DNA of 6,426 nt from Dehalococcoidia bacterium (GTDB lineage Bacteria; Chloroflexota; Dehalococcoidia; UBA2979), in the NCBI GenBank assembly GCA_004297315.1, contig SCTU01000130.1, forward strand, positions 1-6,426, in the 5' to 3' direction. Position numbers and translations under genes: made by a program. Under the pieces are notes generated by a model that ran no database searches, was not told the origin of the DNA, and was given only the letters and a program-made list of their open reading frames with translations. Below are positions 1 through 6,426 of the stretch, piece after piece. Positions within the stretch are counted from its first letter, which is position 1, and each line of letters opens with the position of its first letter.

Positions 1-1
1 C

Positions 2-2062
2 GTGGACGCCGTCTCGCGGCTGATCCGTGTGCCCGAGGGCCTGGAGGCCGCGATCGAGGCCGCGCTGGCCGAGTACCTCGGCGCGGTCGTGGTGGAGTCG
101 TACGACGACGCGATCGCGGCCGTCGCCTATCTGCGCGAGCAGGGCGCTGGCGTGGCGACCGTGTTGCCGTTGCAGGGGATGGACGCGAAGTACCCGCTGA
201 ACCTCTTCAACGAGCGCGGCGTCGTCGGCATCGCGTCGCGCCTCGTGCGCTGCGACCAGAAGGTGCGACCACTCGTCGACACGCTGCTGGGGCGCGTGAT
301 CGTCGTCGAGGACCTGCGTGTCGCCGAGCAGATGATCACGCGAGGCCTGGGCGCCGTCGTCACGCGCGACGGCATCCTGCTGCGGCAGGGTGGCGGCGTG
401 TACGGTGGGCGGGTCGGCGGGGGCTCCGAGCGCTTCTCCCTCCAGCGCGAGTTGGACGCGCTGCCGGCCCAGATCGCCGAGGCCCGCGCCGCCCTCGACC
501 CGGCGACCGGGCGAGTCGCGCACGCGGCGGAGATCGTGGCCGACGCGCGCGATGCGGTGACGCAGGCGCGCCGCGCGGTGGACGAGGCGGCCGAGCGCCG
601 CCGCCAGCACGATGTCGTCCGCGCCACCATCGAACGACGCCAGACGGAGATCACGGGCGAGTTACGCGCGGTCGAGTTACGGCTGCAGCCGCAGCCGGAC
701 GAGGCCGACGCGGGGCTTGCCGGGCGGCTGGAGGCGGCCCGCGCCGCCGTCGGCGAGGTCGCCGCACGCATCGCGGCGCTCCGCGACCGCTCTGAGGCCG
801 TCGGTGCAGAACGTGACGCCTCGGCAGAACGCGCCACGCTCGCCACGCAGGCGCTGGCGGGGGTCGAGGCGGAACGGCGCGCCCTCGCGGCCCAGCGCGA
901 CGAGCGTGTGGCCGCGCGTCGCAGCGCCCTCGAGCTCCTCACGAAGCAGCGCGAGTCGCTTGAGGCGATCCGGCGCGAGCAGGAGGACCTCACGCTCACA
1001 CTGCGTGACCGGCGCGAGCGGCTCGCGAACAACCGCGCGCTCCGTGCCGAGGCGCAGGCCACGGTGGGACCCGCGCATGCTGCCGTCGCGGAACTCTCGG
1101 AGGAAGAGCGGACCCTCGCGGCCACGCGCGGCGACCGACAGCGCACGCTCCTCGCGACGGAGCGCGAAATGCTCGAGAGCGAGCACGGGCTCCGCCAGGC
1201 CGCGGATCGCGTGACGAAGCTCCTCGAAGAGATCGAGGCCGAGGGCATGGCCGTCCAGCCCGACGGCACCGTGCGGCCACTCAATCCGCTGCCCGCGCCG
1301 TTGGGCACGGTCGAGGAGGAGGACGGCCTGGAGTCCGACCTCGCACTGCCCGCGCCGATGCGCGGTGGTGCCGAACTCGTGATCGAGGAGGTCCGCACGC
1401 GGATCAACGACCTCCGTGGGGAGATCCGCTCGCTCGGCCCGGTGAACGTCGAGGCCGTCGAAGACCTCGCCTCCGAGGAGGAGCGGTACACGTTCCTCTC
1501 GACGCAGGTCGCCGACCTCGAGGCCGCCGAGGTGGAGTTGCGTGAGGCGATCCGCGACCTCAAGAAGTTGATCCGCGTCCGCTTCGTCGAGACCTTCGAG
1601 GTGGTGAACGAGCGCTTCGGCGAGTACTTCCGCCGCTTCTTCGGCGGTGGGCAGGCGGAACTCCGCCTGATCGTCCCCGAGGAGGTCGAGGGCGAGGAGC
1701 AGGAGCGCGAGGCGGGCGTCGAGATTGTGGCGCAGCCGCCGGGCAAGCGGATCAGCAACCTGGCGGTGCTGTCTGGCGGCGAGCGCTCGATGACCTCGGT
1801 CGCACTGCTCTTTGCGCTGCTCTCGGTCAACCCGGCACCCGTGGTCGTGCTGGACGAGGTGGACGCGGCGCTGGACGAGGCGAACGTCGGCCGGTTCGTG
1901 GACACGCTGCTCGAATTGCGCGAACGCACGCAGTTCGTCGTGATCTCGCACAACCGTCGCACGATCGAGGCGGCGGACGCGATCTACGGCATCTCGATGG
2001 GTGACGACTCGACGAGCCAGGTGCTCTCGCTCCGCCTCGCGGAGCTCCCGAAGGCGGGGTAG
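2..2062 (+). CDS. smc: Chromosome segregation protein SMC, C-terminal part (5' end outside window)
   Basis: This is the hinge, returning coiled coil and C-terminal ATPase half of a bacterial SMC protein, the ATP-driven DNA-loop organiser that works with ScpA and ScpB. Numbering from the first full codon in the window (686 residues visible), residues 1-140 form the hinge and end in glycine-rich GGGVYGG and GRVGGGS stretches. Residues 145-415 are Arg/Glu/Ala-rich coiled coil. A proline- and acid-containing break follows at about 416-458. The head contains LGPVNVEAVE (478-487), FGGGQAELRL (547-556), GVEIVAQPPGKR (572-583), the ABC signature LSGGE (590-594), Walker B VVVLDEVD (614-621), the D-loop region ALDEAN (623-628) and the switch histidine in ISHN (648-651). 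The N-terminal Walker A head and first coil lie upstream of the window, so the GTG at base 2 is not the start; full-length bacterial SMC is about 1,150-1,200 residues. The frame is intact and ends in TAG. smc next to ftsY is a common bacterial arrangement. Confidence 0.97.
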   Translation: MDAVSRLIRVPEGLEAAIEAALAEYLGAVVVESYDDAIAAVAYLREQGAGVATVLPLQGMDAKYPLNLFNERGVVGIASRLVRCDQKVRPLVDTLLGRVIVVEDLRVAEQMITRGLGAVVTRDGILLRQGGGVYGGRVGGGSERFSLQRELDALPAQIAEARAALDPATGRVAHAAEIVADARDAVTQARRAVDEAAERRRQHDVVRATIERRQTEITGELRAVELRLQPQPDEADAGLAGRLEAARAAVGEVAARIAALRDRSEAVGAERDASAERATLATQALAGVEAERRALAAQRDERVAARRSALELLTKQRESLEAIRREQEDLTLTLRDRRERLANNRALRAEAQATVGPAHAAVAELSEEERTLAATRGDRQRTLLATEREMLESEHGLRQAADRVTKLLEEIEAEGMAVQPDGTVRPLNPLPAPLGTVEEEDGLESDLALPAPMRGGAELVIEEVRTRINDLRGEIRSLGPVNVEAVEDLASEEERYTFLSTQVADLEAAEVELREAIRDLKKLIRVRFVETFEVVNERFGEYFRRFFGGGQAELRLIVPEEVEGEEQEREAGVEIVAQPPGKRISNLAVLSGGERSMTSVALLFALLSVNPAPVVVLDEVDAALDEANVGRFVDTLLELRERTQFVVISHNRRTIEAADAIYGISMGDDSTSQVLSLRLAELPKAG

Positions 2063-2096
2063 GACTCACCGGGCGGACGGCGGAGGACGGCTCCGG

Positions 2097-2102
2097 TACG
2101 AT
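2097..2102 (+). promoter_or_regulatory. Possible weak -10 element upstream of ftsY
   Basis: The 93-base gap between smc and ftsY contains TACGAT, which matches the housekeeping -10 consensus TATAAT at four of six positions including the key A2 and T6. It lies about 54 bases upstream of the ftsY start. The expected -35 place (about 2074-2079) reads CGGACG and matches only the central GAC, so any promoter would be weak or of a non-canonical -35 type. It may give ftsY and the downstream membrane genes some expression independent of smc. This is a motif match only, in GC-rich DNA. Confidence 0.3.
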
Positions 2103-2146
2103 CCTGAGGCGGCCCCCACCACGGTTGCCTGCCACCTCGACACATC

Positions 2147-2151
2147 GGAGG
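2147..2151 (+). promoter_or_regulatory. Shine-Dalgarno of ftsY
   Basis: GGAGG is followed by four bases (TTCG) and then the ATG at 2156. It is a strong ribosome-binding site, though the spacing is on the short side. It supports 2156 as the ftsY start, because the first residues after it (MRLFGRR) look like a typical basic FtsY N-terminus. Confidence 0.75.
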
Positions 2152-2155
2152 TTCG

Positions 2156-3148
2156 ATGCGGCTGTTCGGACGGCGAGACAAGGACGGCACGCGCGAGGAC
2201 GAGCGCGAGGTCCAAGAGGCGACCGAGCAGGTGCTCGAGCGGACCCGTTCGTCGATCTTCGGGAAGGTCACCGGCCTCTTCGGAGCATCGGACGTCACAG
2301 AGGAACTCTACGAGTCGCTCGAAGAGGTCCTGATCGGTGCCGACGCCGGCGTACAGACCGCCCTCGATGTCATCGGCAAGGTGCGCGCCCGCAATCCGCG
2401 CCGTTCCGAGGACGTGCGCACCGCACTGGCCGAAGAACTCACGGCGACCCTCGAAAGCGCGGACGCTCCGCGCGGTCGGCTCTGGGGACTCCCGCCCGAG
2501 GCGCCGCTGCCGGAGCGGCCGTGGATCGTGCTCGTCGTCGGCGTAAATGGCAGTGGCAAGACGACCGCGATCGGGCGGCTCGCCTACGCCTACCAACAGG
2601 AGGGCCGGCGCGTGATCGCGGCGGCCGGCGACACCTTCCGCGCCGCGGCGATCGAGCAGATCCAGTCGTGGGGCGTCCGCCTCGGTTTCGATGTCGTCGC
2701 GCAGGGCCCCGGCGCGGACCCGGCGGCCGTCGCGTTCGACACGATCGAGGCGGCGCGCGCACGCGGACACGACGTCGTGCTGATCGACACGGCGGGAAGG
2801 CTGCAGAACAAGCAGAACCTGATGGACGAGCTCACCAAGGTGCGCCGCGTGATCGAGCGCCACGTCGACCGCGGCCCGGACGAGGTGCTACTCGTCCTCG
2901 ACGCCTCCACCGGGCAGAACGGCCTCTCGCAGGCCCGCCACTTCGCCGAGTCGGCGCAGGTGACGAGCGTCATGCTGACGAAGCTCGACGGCACCGCGAA
3001 GGGCGGCATCGTCTTCGCGATTGCGCGCGAATTCGGCCTGCCCGTCCGATTCGTCGGCGTCGGCCAACGTGAGGGCGACCTGGCGCCGTTCGACCCGCGC
3101 GCATTCGTGCAGTCGCTGCTCGCCGACCCGGCGGCGGCGGGGGCGTAG
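2156..3148 (+). CDS. ftsY: Signal recognition particle receptor FtsY (SRP GTPase)
   Basis: FtsY is the membrane-associated GTPase that receives ribosome-SRP complexes and, with Ffh, passes nascent inner-membrane proteins to the Sec translocon. The 330-residue protein has a short charged N-terminus (about 1-30) instead of the long acidic A-domain of E. coli FtsY, then the helical N domain (about 30-115) and the GTPase G domain. Visible GTPase elements are the P-loop GVNGSGKTT (129-137), the SRP-GTPase insertion-box motif DTFRAAA (159-165), DTAGR (211-215), TKLDGT (275-280), which sets guanine specificity, and the closing GVGQ (301-304) followed by DLAPFD (308-313). GVGQ differs slightly from the frequent GIGE/GVGE of FtsY, but the DLxPFD ending and AKGG (281-284) fit FtsY. 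Ffh is excluded because there is no methionine-rich M domain after the G domain. The gene is complete, starts at an ATG behind a good ribosome-binding site and ends in TAG, 10 bases before the next likely start. Confidence 0.97.
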   Translation: MRLFGRRDKDGTREDEREVQEATEQVLERTRSSIFGKVTGLFGASDVTEELYESLEEVLIGADAGVQTALDVIGKVRARNPRRSEDVRTALAEELTATLESADAPRGRLWGLPPEAPLPERPWIVLVVGVNGSGKTTAIGRLAYAYQQEGRRVIAAAGDTFRAAAIEQIQSWGVRLGFDVVAQGPGADPAAVAFDTIEAARARGHDVVLIDTAGRLQNKQNLMDELTKVRRVIERHVDRGPDEVLLVLDASTGQNGLSQARHFAESAQVTSVMLTKLDGTAKGGIVFAIAREFGLPVRFVGVGQREGDLAPFDPRAFVQSLLADPAAAGA

Positions 3149-3158
3149 CGGCCCGCGC

Positions 3159-5429
3159 GTGGGGGCCGCCGGATCAGTCGCCTCCTGGTACCTGGCATCG
3201 CTGGCGGTCGCGGCGACGGGACTGATCCCGGGGGCGCATCTCTTCGACCGGCTGCCGACGCGCGGCGTCCTATACGCACGCGCCCTCGGGCTGCTACTCA
3301 CGACCTGGCTCGCGTGGACCGCGGCGCGCTTCGGCCTCGTGCCGTGGGGCACGCCGCTCGTCGCCCTCGCGCTTGGCCTCGCCGCCGGGTTGGGCGCGGC
3401 ACTGGCTTGGCGCCGGCCCGAGGCGATCCGCGCGCTTCGGGCGCAGGGCCTCACGCTGCTAGCCGGCGAGGTGACGTTTCTCGCGCTGTTCGTGCTCCTC
3501 GCGCTGATGCGGATGCAGGCGCCGGCGGCCTCCGGCACGGAGAAGCCGATGGACCTGATGCTGATCACGGCAGTGCACCAGGCGACGACGATGCCGCCGC
3601 CTGACCCCTGGCTCGCCGGCTACGACGTCTCGTACTACCACCTGGGCCACGTGGGCGCGGACGTGCTCGCGCGGCTGGCGCACCAGCAGCCAGGCGTCGC
3701 CTTCAACCTCGTGACTGCCTCCACCGGTGCGACGGCTGCCGTCGCGGTCGCCGGGCTGGCGGTCGACCTCGCAGCTCTGGCCGGGCTGCGGCGGCGCATC
3801 GCGCGATGGACGGCGGGCGGCGTGGCGATCGTCTCGCTGTTGCTCGTCGCGCCGCTCGTCGGCCTCGCCAGCGTCGCGGGTGCGCACGGCGTTGCACGTG
3901 ACGCGATCGCGAAACTTGGCGTCGAGGGCGTCCCGCCGCCTGCGGGGACGGCCGGGTTCGTGCCGGACACGTTCTGGTGGTGGTGGCGCACGACCCGCGT
4001 CCTGCCCCGGACGATCACCGAGTACCCGGCATTCACGCTCCTGCTTGGGGACCCGCATGCGCACCTGTTGGGGATGCCGCTGGCCGTCCTCGTGCTCGCG
4101 CTTGCGGCGCAGGTGTTCGCGGGCGGCCGGCCGCTGACCTGGCGGGGATGGCTGCACGACCCGGCTCGGCTGCTGCTCACCGCGCTGCTGTTTGCCGGCG
4201 TCGTGATGACGAACGCCTGGGACGTGGTGACGCTGGGCATGGTGTGGGCGGCCGCGGCGCTGCTCGCGGCCGCTCGCGCGGGGTGGAGGCCGCCCGCCTC
4301 GCTCATGCTCATCGCGCGCTGGGGCGCGATCCCGGCGGGTGTCGCGCTCGCCCTCGCCTGGCCGCTGCTCGGACGGCTCGACCCGCCGCCGACCTCGCTC
4401 GCACTCATCACCGGCGAGCACTCCGACTCCGTGCGCTGGCTCGCGTTCTGGCTCGCACCGGCGCTCCCGGCTGCCGCCGCGCTGCTGCTCCTCCGCCCGC
4501 GGTTCGACCGTCGCGCCGCGTCCTTCGCCGGCGGGGCGGCGGCGCTCGCCGTGACCGGCTGGGCGATCGGCGCCGGCGGACGGCCCTCCGGCGAACTTGC
4601 GGCGCGTGGCAACGGATGGCTCGTGCTCGCAGGCCTCGTGTGCGTGATCGCGCTGCTCGCCGGGTGGGCGCGTGCCGCCGACGAAGCGCGCGATCGCGGG
4701 CTTTCGAGTGCGCTCCTCCTCGCCGGCGCCGCGACAGCGCTCGTCTTCCTCACGGAGCTCGTCCGCGTGGACGACTCATTCGGCAACCGGCTCAACACCG
4801 TCTTCAAGATATGGCTGGTCGCCTGGGTGGCCCTGGCCACCTCAGCAGGAGCGCTCGCTGGAATCGCCGCCGACCGCATCGAGGCGGCGGCCTGGCGTTC
4901 GTGGCGCGCCGGCCTTGCGGCGGCGTGCGCGCTCGTGGCTGCCGCCTCCACGCTCACGCCGCTCGCGATGGCCGTCAGCCGCACGCAGGAGGGCCAGAAG
5001 CCCGGCCTCGACGCCACGGCATACCTCGAGGCCGAGCAGCCGGGGATCCGGCCGGCGGCGGCGTGGGTGCGTACGACGCTCGACCCACGTCATGCCGTCG
5101 TGCTGCAATCAGCGGGTGATTCGTATAGCGAGGGCAACCAGCTGTCCGTGCTGAGCGGGGTCCCGACCCTCCTCGGCTGGCCGGGGCACGAGCGGCAGTG
5201 GCGGGGCGACGCCCCCACGGCGGCCCGTCGCGACGAGGTCGAAGCCGTCTACGCCGGCGCGGGCGACCCGGGCGAGGCGGCACGTGCGGCTGGGGTGACG
5301 CACGTCTACGTTGGCACCCTCGAACGGGACGAATACGGGTTCGGTGTCACGGCGCGGTTCGCGGGGTGGCGTGTCGCCTACCGGGACGAGTACGGGACGA
5401 TCTTCGAAGTGCCGGAGGGCGCGCGATGA
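3159..5429 (+). CDS. DUF2298 / Chlor_Arch_YYY-family polytopic membrane protein
   Basis: This 756-residue, highly hydrophobic protein belongs to the DUF2298 (Chlor_Arch_YYY, TIGR03662) family, found mainly in Chloroflexota and Archaea and related to GT-C membrane glycosyltransferases; its reaction is unknown. Family-like blocks are SGTEKPMDLM (125-134), PPPDPWLAG (146-154), SYYHLGH (158-164, the family's YYY site), FWWWWR (272-277), TITEYPAF with GDPHAH (297-302), TNAWDVVTLG (351-360) and RLNTVFKIW (544-552). Roughly 12-15 membrane segments are spread over residues 5-608. The last ~145 residues are mostly soluble and carry GDSYSEGNQLS (653-663), GWPGHERQWRG (673-683) and THVYVGTLER. The length fits the single-copy class of 700-900 residues. 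The GTG at 3159 is preferred: hydrophobic sequence begins just after it, whereas the open frame extending back to an ATG at 3021 lies inside ftsY and encodes an Arg/Ser-rich stretch typical of an overlapping shadow frame. No clear Shine-Dalgarno precedes 3159, so coupling to ftsY translation is possible. The stop overlaps the next gene's ATG. Confidence 0.9.
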   Translation: MGAAGSVASWYLASLAVAATGLIPGAHLFDRLPTRGVLYARALGLLLTTWLAWTAARFGLVPWGTPLVALALGLAAGLGAALAWRRPEAIRALRAQGLTLLAGEVTFLALFVLLALMRMQAPAASGTEKPMDLMLITAVHQATTMPPPDPWLAGYDVSYYHLGHVGADVLARLAHQQPGVAFNLVTASTGATAAVAVAGLAVDLAALAGLRRRIARWTAGGVAIVSLLLVAPLVGLASVAGAHGVARDAIAKLGVEGVPPPAGTAGFVPDTFWWWWRTTRVLPRTITEYPAFTLLLGDPHAHLLGMPLAVLVLALAAQVFAGGRPLTWRGWLHDPARLLLTALLFAGVVMTNAWDVVTLGMVWAAAALLAAARAGWRPPASLMLIARWGAIPAGVALALAWPLLGRLDPPPTSLALITGEHSDSVRWLAFWLAPALPAAAALLLLRPRFDRRAASFAGGAAALAVTGWAIGAGGRPSGELAARGNGWLVLAGLVCVIALLAGWARAADEARDRGLSSALLLAGAATALVFLTELVRVDDSFGNRLNTVFKIWLVAWVALATSAGALAGIAADRIEAAAWRSWRAGLAAACALVAAASTLTPLAMAVSRTQEGQKPGLDATAYLEAEQPGIRPAAAWVRTTLDPRHAVVLQSAGDSYSEGNQLSVLSGVPTLLGWPGHERQWRGDAPTAARRDEVEAVYAGAGDPGEAARAAGVTHVYVGTLERDEYGFGVTARFAGWRVAYRDEYGTIFEVPEGAR
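5414..5419 (+). promoter_or_regulatory. Shine-Dalgarno and ATGA overlap coupling the two membrane-protein genes
   Basis: GGAGGG lies within the last codons of the DUF2298 gene, six bases before the ATG at 5426. That ATG shares the bases ATGA (5426-5429) with the TGA stop of the upstream gene. A strong site with ideal spacing plus a 4-base overlap is the classic layout for translational coupling. It decides the start of the downstream gene and suggests that the two proteins are made together. Confidence 0.85.
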
Positions 5430-6426
5430 CGGATGAGACCCCCAGCGCAGCCCGATCCCTGACCGGCGCGCTCTGGCAGGCCGCGCGCTGGCGCCCCGAC
5501 CGGGTGGAGGCGACGGTCCTCGCGGTCGCGCTCGTCGCATTGCTCACGCGGATCATCGGGCTCGACGTGCGCGCGCTGCACCACGATGAATCGCTGCACG
5601 CCACGTTCTCCTGGTACCTCGTGGAGGGGCGCGGCTACGCGCACGACCCGCTGACGCACGGGCCGTTCCAGTTCCACATCACGGCGCTCTCCTTCCTGCT
5701 CCTCGGCGACTCCGACGCCACCGCGCGCGTCCCCGCCGTGCTCTTCGGTTCGGGCCTCGTGCTCACGCCGTTGCTGTTGCGCCGCACGCTCGGCAGTGCG
5801 GGGACAATCGCCGCCGCCGCGCTGTTCACCATCTCCCCGGCGCTGCTGTACTACTCCCGCTTCGCGCGTGAGGACTCGTATATCGCGCTGTTCCTCATGG
5901 TGGCCTCGGCTGCGGTGTGGCGGTACATCGAGGACGGACGGCCGAGCTGGCTGGTCCTGTTCGCCGCGATGCTGGCGCTGGCGTTCTCCACGAAGGAGAC
6001 CTCGTACATCTACGTCGCGATGCTGCTGCTCTACCTCAATGGCACGACCGCGCACCGGCTGTTCTGGTCGGCGCACGAAGGGCAGCGAGTGACGGCGAAG
6101 CAGTGGGCCACGGGCCTGCTCATCGTCCCGTTCGCCTGGCTGATCGTCGCGTTCTGGGAGCCGCTGGCACGCGTCCGCGCGCGCTTCCGCTGGCAAGAGG
6201 TCCCGCGCGAGGGCGACCTCCTGATCGTCCTGGGCACAATCACGCTTCCGCTGCTCGCCGCGCTGGTGACGATCCCGGCGGAACGCCTCAATGGCGCCCC
6301 GCTCACCGGCGACCTCGAGTGGCGCGTGCGCATCATCACGGTCGGGTTCTCGATGATCGCGGCGGCATGGGTCGGCACGGGCTGGCGCGCGGGCTGGTGG
6401 CTCGTGCTGGCGGGGACGTTCCTCGC
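5426..6426 (+). CDS. TIGR03663 (Agl23-like) membrane protein, PMT/GT-C related, 3' end outside window
   Basis: This is the first 333 codons of a polytopic membrane protein with an open frame to the right edge. It matches the TIGR03663 family, annotated as 'flippase activity-associated protein Agl23'. Its N-terminus resembles protein O-mannosyltransferases (PF02366), and its few invariant residues are described as a DE dipeptide, an HGP tripeptide and two arginines. All have candidates here: HHDES (DE at 54-55), THGPFQFH (HGP at 78-80), and arginines such as R101, R145 and R148 in DATARVPA and YYSRFAREDSY. The first membrane segment is about 27-46, so DE and HGP fall in the first large loop, where GT-C enzymes place their catalytic acid. 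Further segments are likely near 104-118, 126-143, 152-167, 175-188, 193-205, 228-244, 265-283 and 303-318. STKETSY (188-194) resembles a conserved loop of PMT-type enzymes. Family members typically neighbour a DUF2298 gene, as here. The function is inferred to be lipid-linked-sugar handling; the substrate is unknown. Confidence 0.88.
   Translation, partial: MTDETPSAARSLTGALWQAARWRPDRVEATVLAVALVALLTRIIGLDVRALHHDESLHATFSWYLVEGRGYAHDPLTHGPFQFHITALSFLLLGDSDATARVPAVLFGSGLVLTPLLLRRTLGSAGTIAAAALFTISPALLYYSRFAREDSYIALFLMVASAAVWRYIEDGRPSWLVLFAAMLALAFSTKETSYIYVAMLLLYLNGTTAHRLFWSAHEGQRVTAKQWATGLLIVPFAWLIVAFWEPLARVRARFRWQEVPREGDLLIVLGTITLPLLAALVTIPAERLNGAPLTGDLEWRVRIITVGFSMIAAAWVGTGWRAGWWLVLAGTFL

Noticed and set aside
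127..1962. Very long open frame (611 codons) on the - strand opposite smc, with others opposite ftsY and the DUF2298 gene.
   Set aside because: The translations are Ser/Arg/Ala-rich low-complexity shadows with no recognisable domain, and they exactly oppose well-supported coding frames. Long antisense open frames are expected at this GC content.
2081..2095. Small inverted repeat after smc, considered as a terminator.
   Set aside because: The stem is only 5 bp with a 5-base loop and is not followed by a T-run, so it is not a convincing intrinsic terminator and is easily produced by chance in GC-rich DNA.
3131..3143. GCG/GGC short tandem run at the end of ftsY.
   Set aside because: It only encodes the alanine/glycine tail of FtsY. 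It is too short and too typical of GC-rich coding DNA to call a repeat element.
3021..3158. N-terminal extension of the DUF2298 protein back to ATG 3021 inside ftsY.
   Set aside because: The extra 46 residues are Arg/Ser-rich, lie in a second frame of the conserved FtsY C-terminus, and precede a sensible GTG start and hydrophobic N-terminus. I kept this only as a lower-probability alternative start.
5378..6196. Minus-strand open frame of 272 codons opposite the downstream membrane protein.
   Set aside because: Its translation is rich in Arg, Glu, Gln and His without a fold signature, while the + strand frame is hydrophobic, uninterrupted and carries family motifs.

Overview
The window is GC-rich, tightly packed bacterial DNA with all recognisable genes on the + strand: the C-terminal part of a chromosome-segregation SMC ATPase, a complete signal-recognition-particle receptor FtsY, a complete polytopic membrane protein of the DUF2298 / 'Chlor_Arch_YYY' family, and the first 333 codons of a second polytopic membrane protein of the TIGR03663 (Agl23-like, PMT/GT-C-related) family. 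The two membrane-protein families are known to co-occur, often as neighbours, mainly in Chloroflexota and Archaea. Together with the bacterial smc-ftsY block and the very high GC, this points to a member of the Chloroflexota. The phylum call is inference from gene content, not from a marker gene.

Layout: smc (reading in from the left edge, ends 2062); a 93-base gap with a possible weak promoter and a good Shine-Dalgarno; ftsY (2156-3148); a 10-base gap; the DUF2298 gene (3159-5429, GTG start preferred); a 4-base ATGA overlap; and the TIGR03663-type gene (5426 to beyond the right edge). Nothing on the - strand looks real. The long - strand open frames are the usual by-product of high GC at third codon positions. 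No tRNA, rRNA, CRISPR array, insertion sequence or long repeat was seen.

How the genes fit together: smc and ftsY are housekeeping genes often found side by side in bacteria (chromosome organisation, and co-translational delivery of membrane proteins). The downstream pair is the more interesting part. Both proteins carry the family-specific motifs, their genes are translationally overlapped, and both look like integral-membrane enzymes related to lipid-linked-sugar glycosyltransferases of the GT-C type. Their substrate and reaction are not established. The pair is a plausible, poorly characterised cell-surface glycosylation or lipid-linked-sugar module, here placed directly behind the SRP receptor gene.
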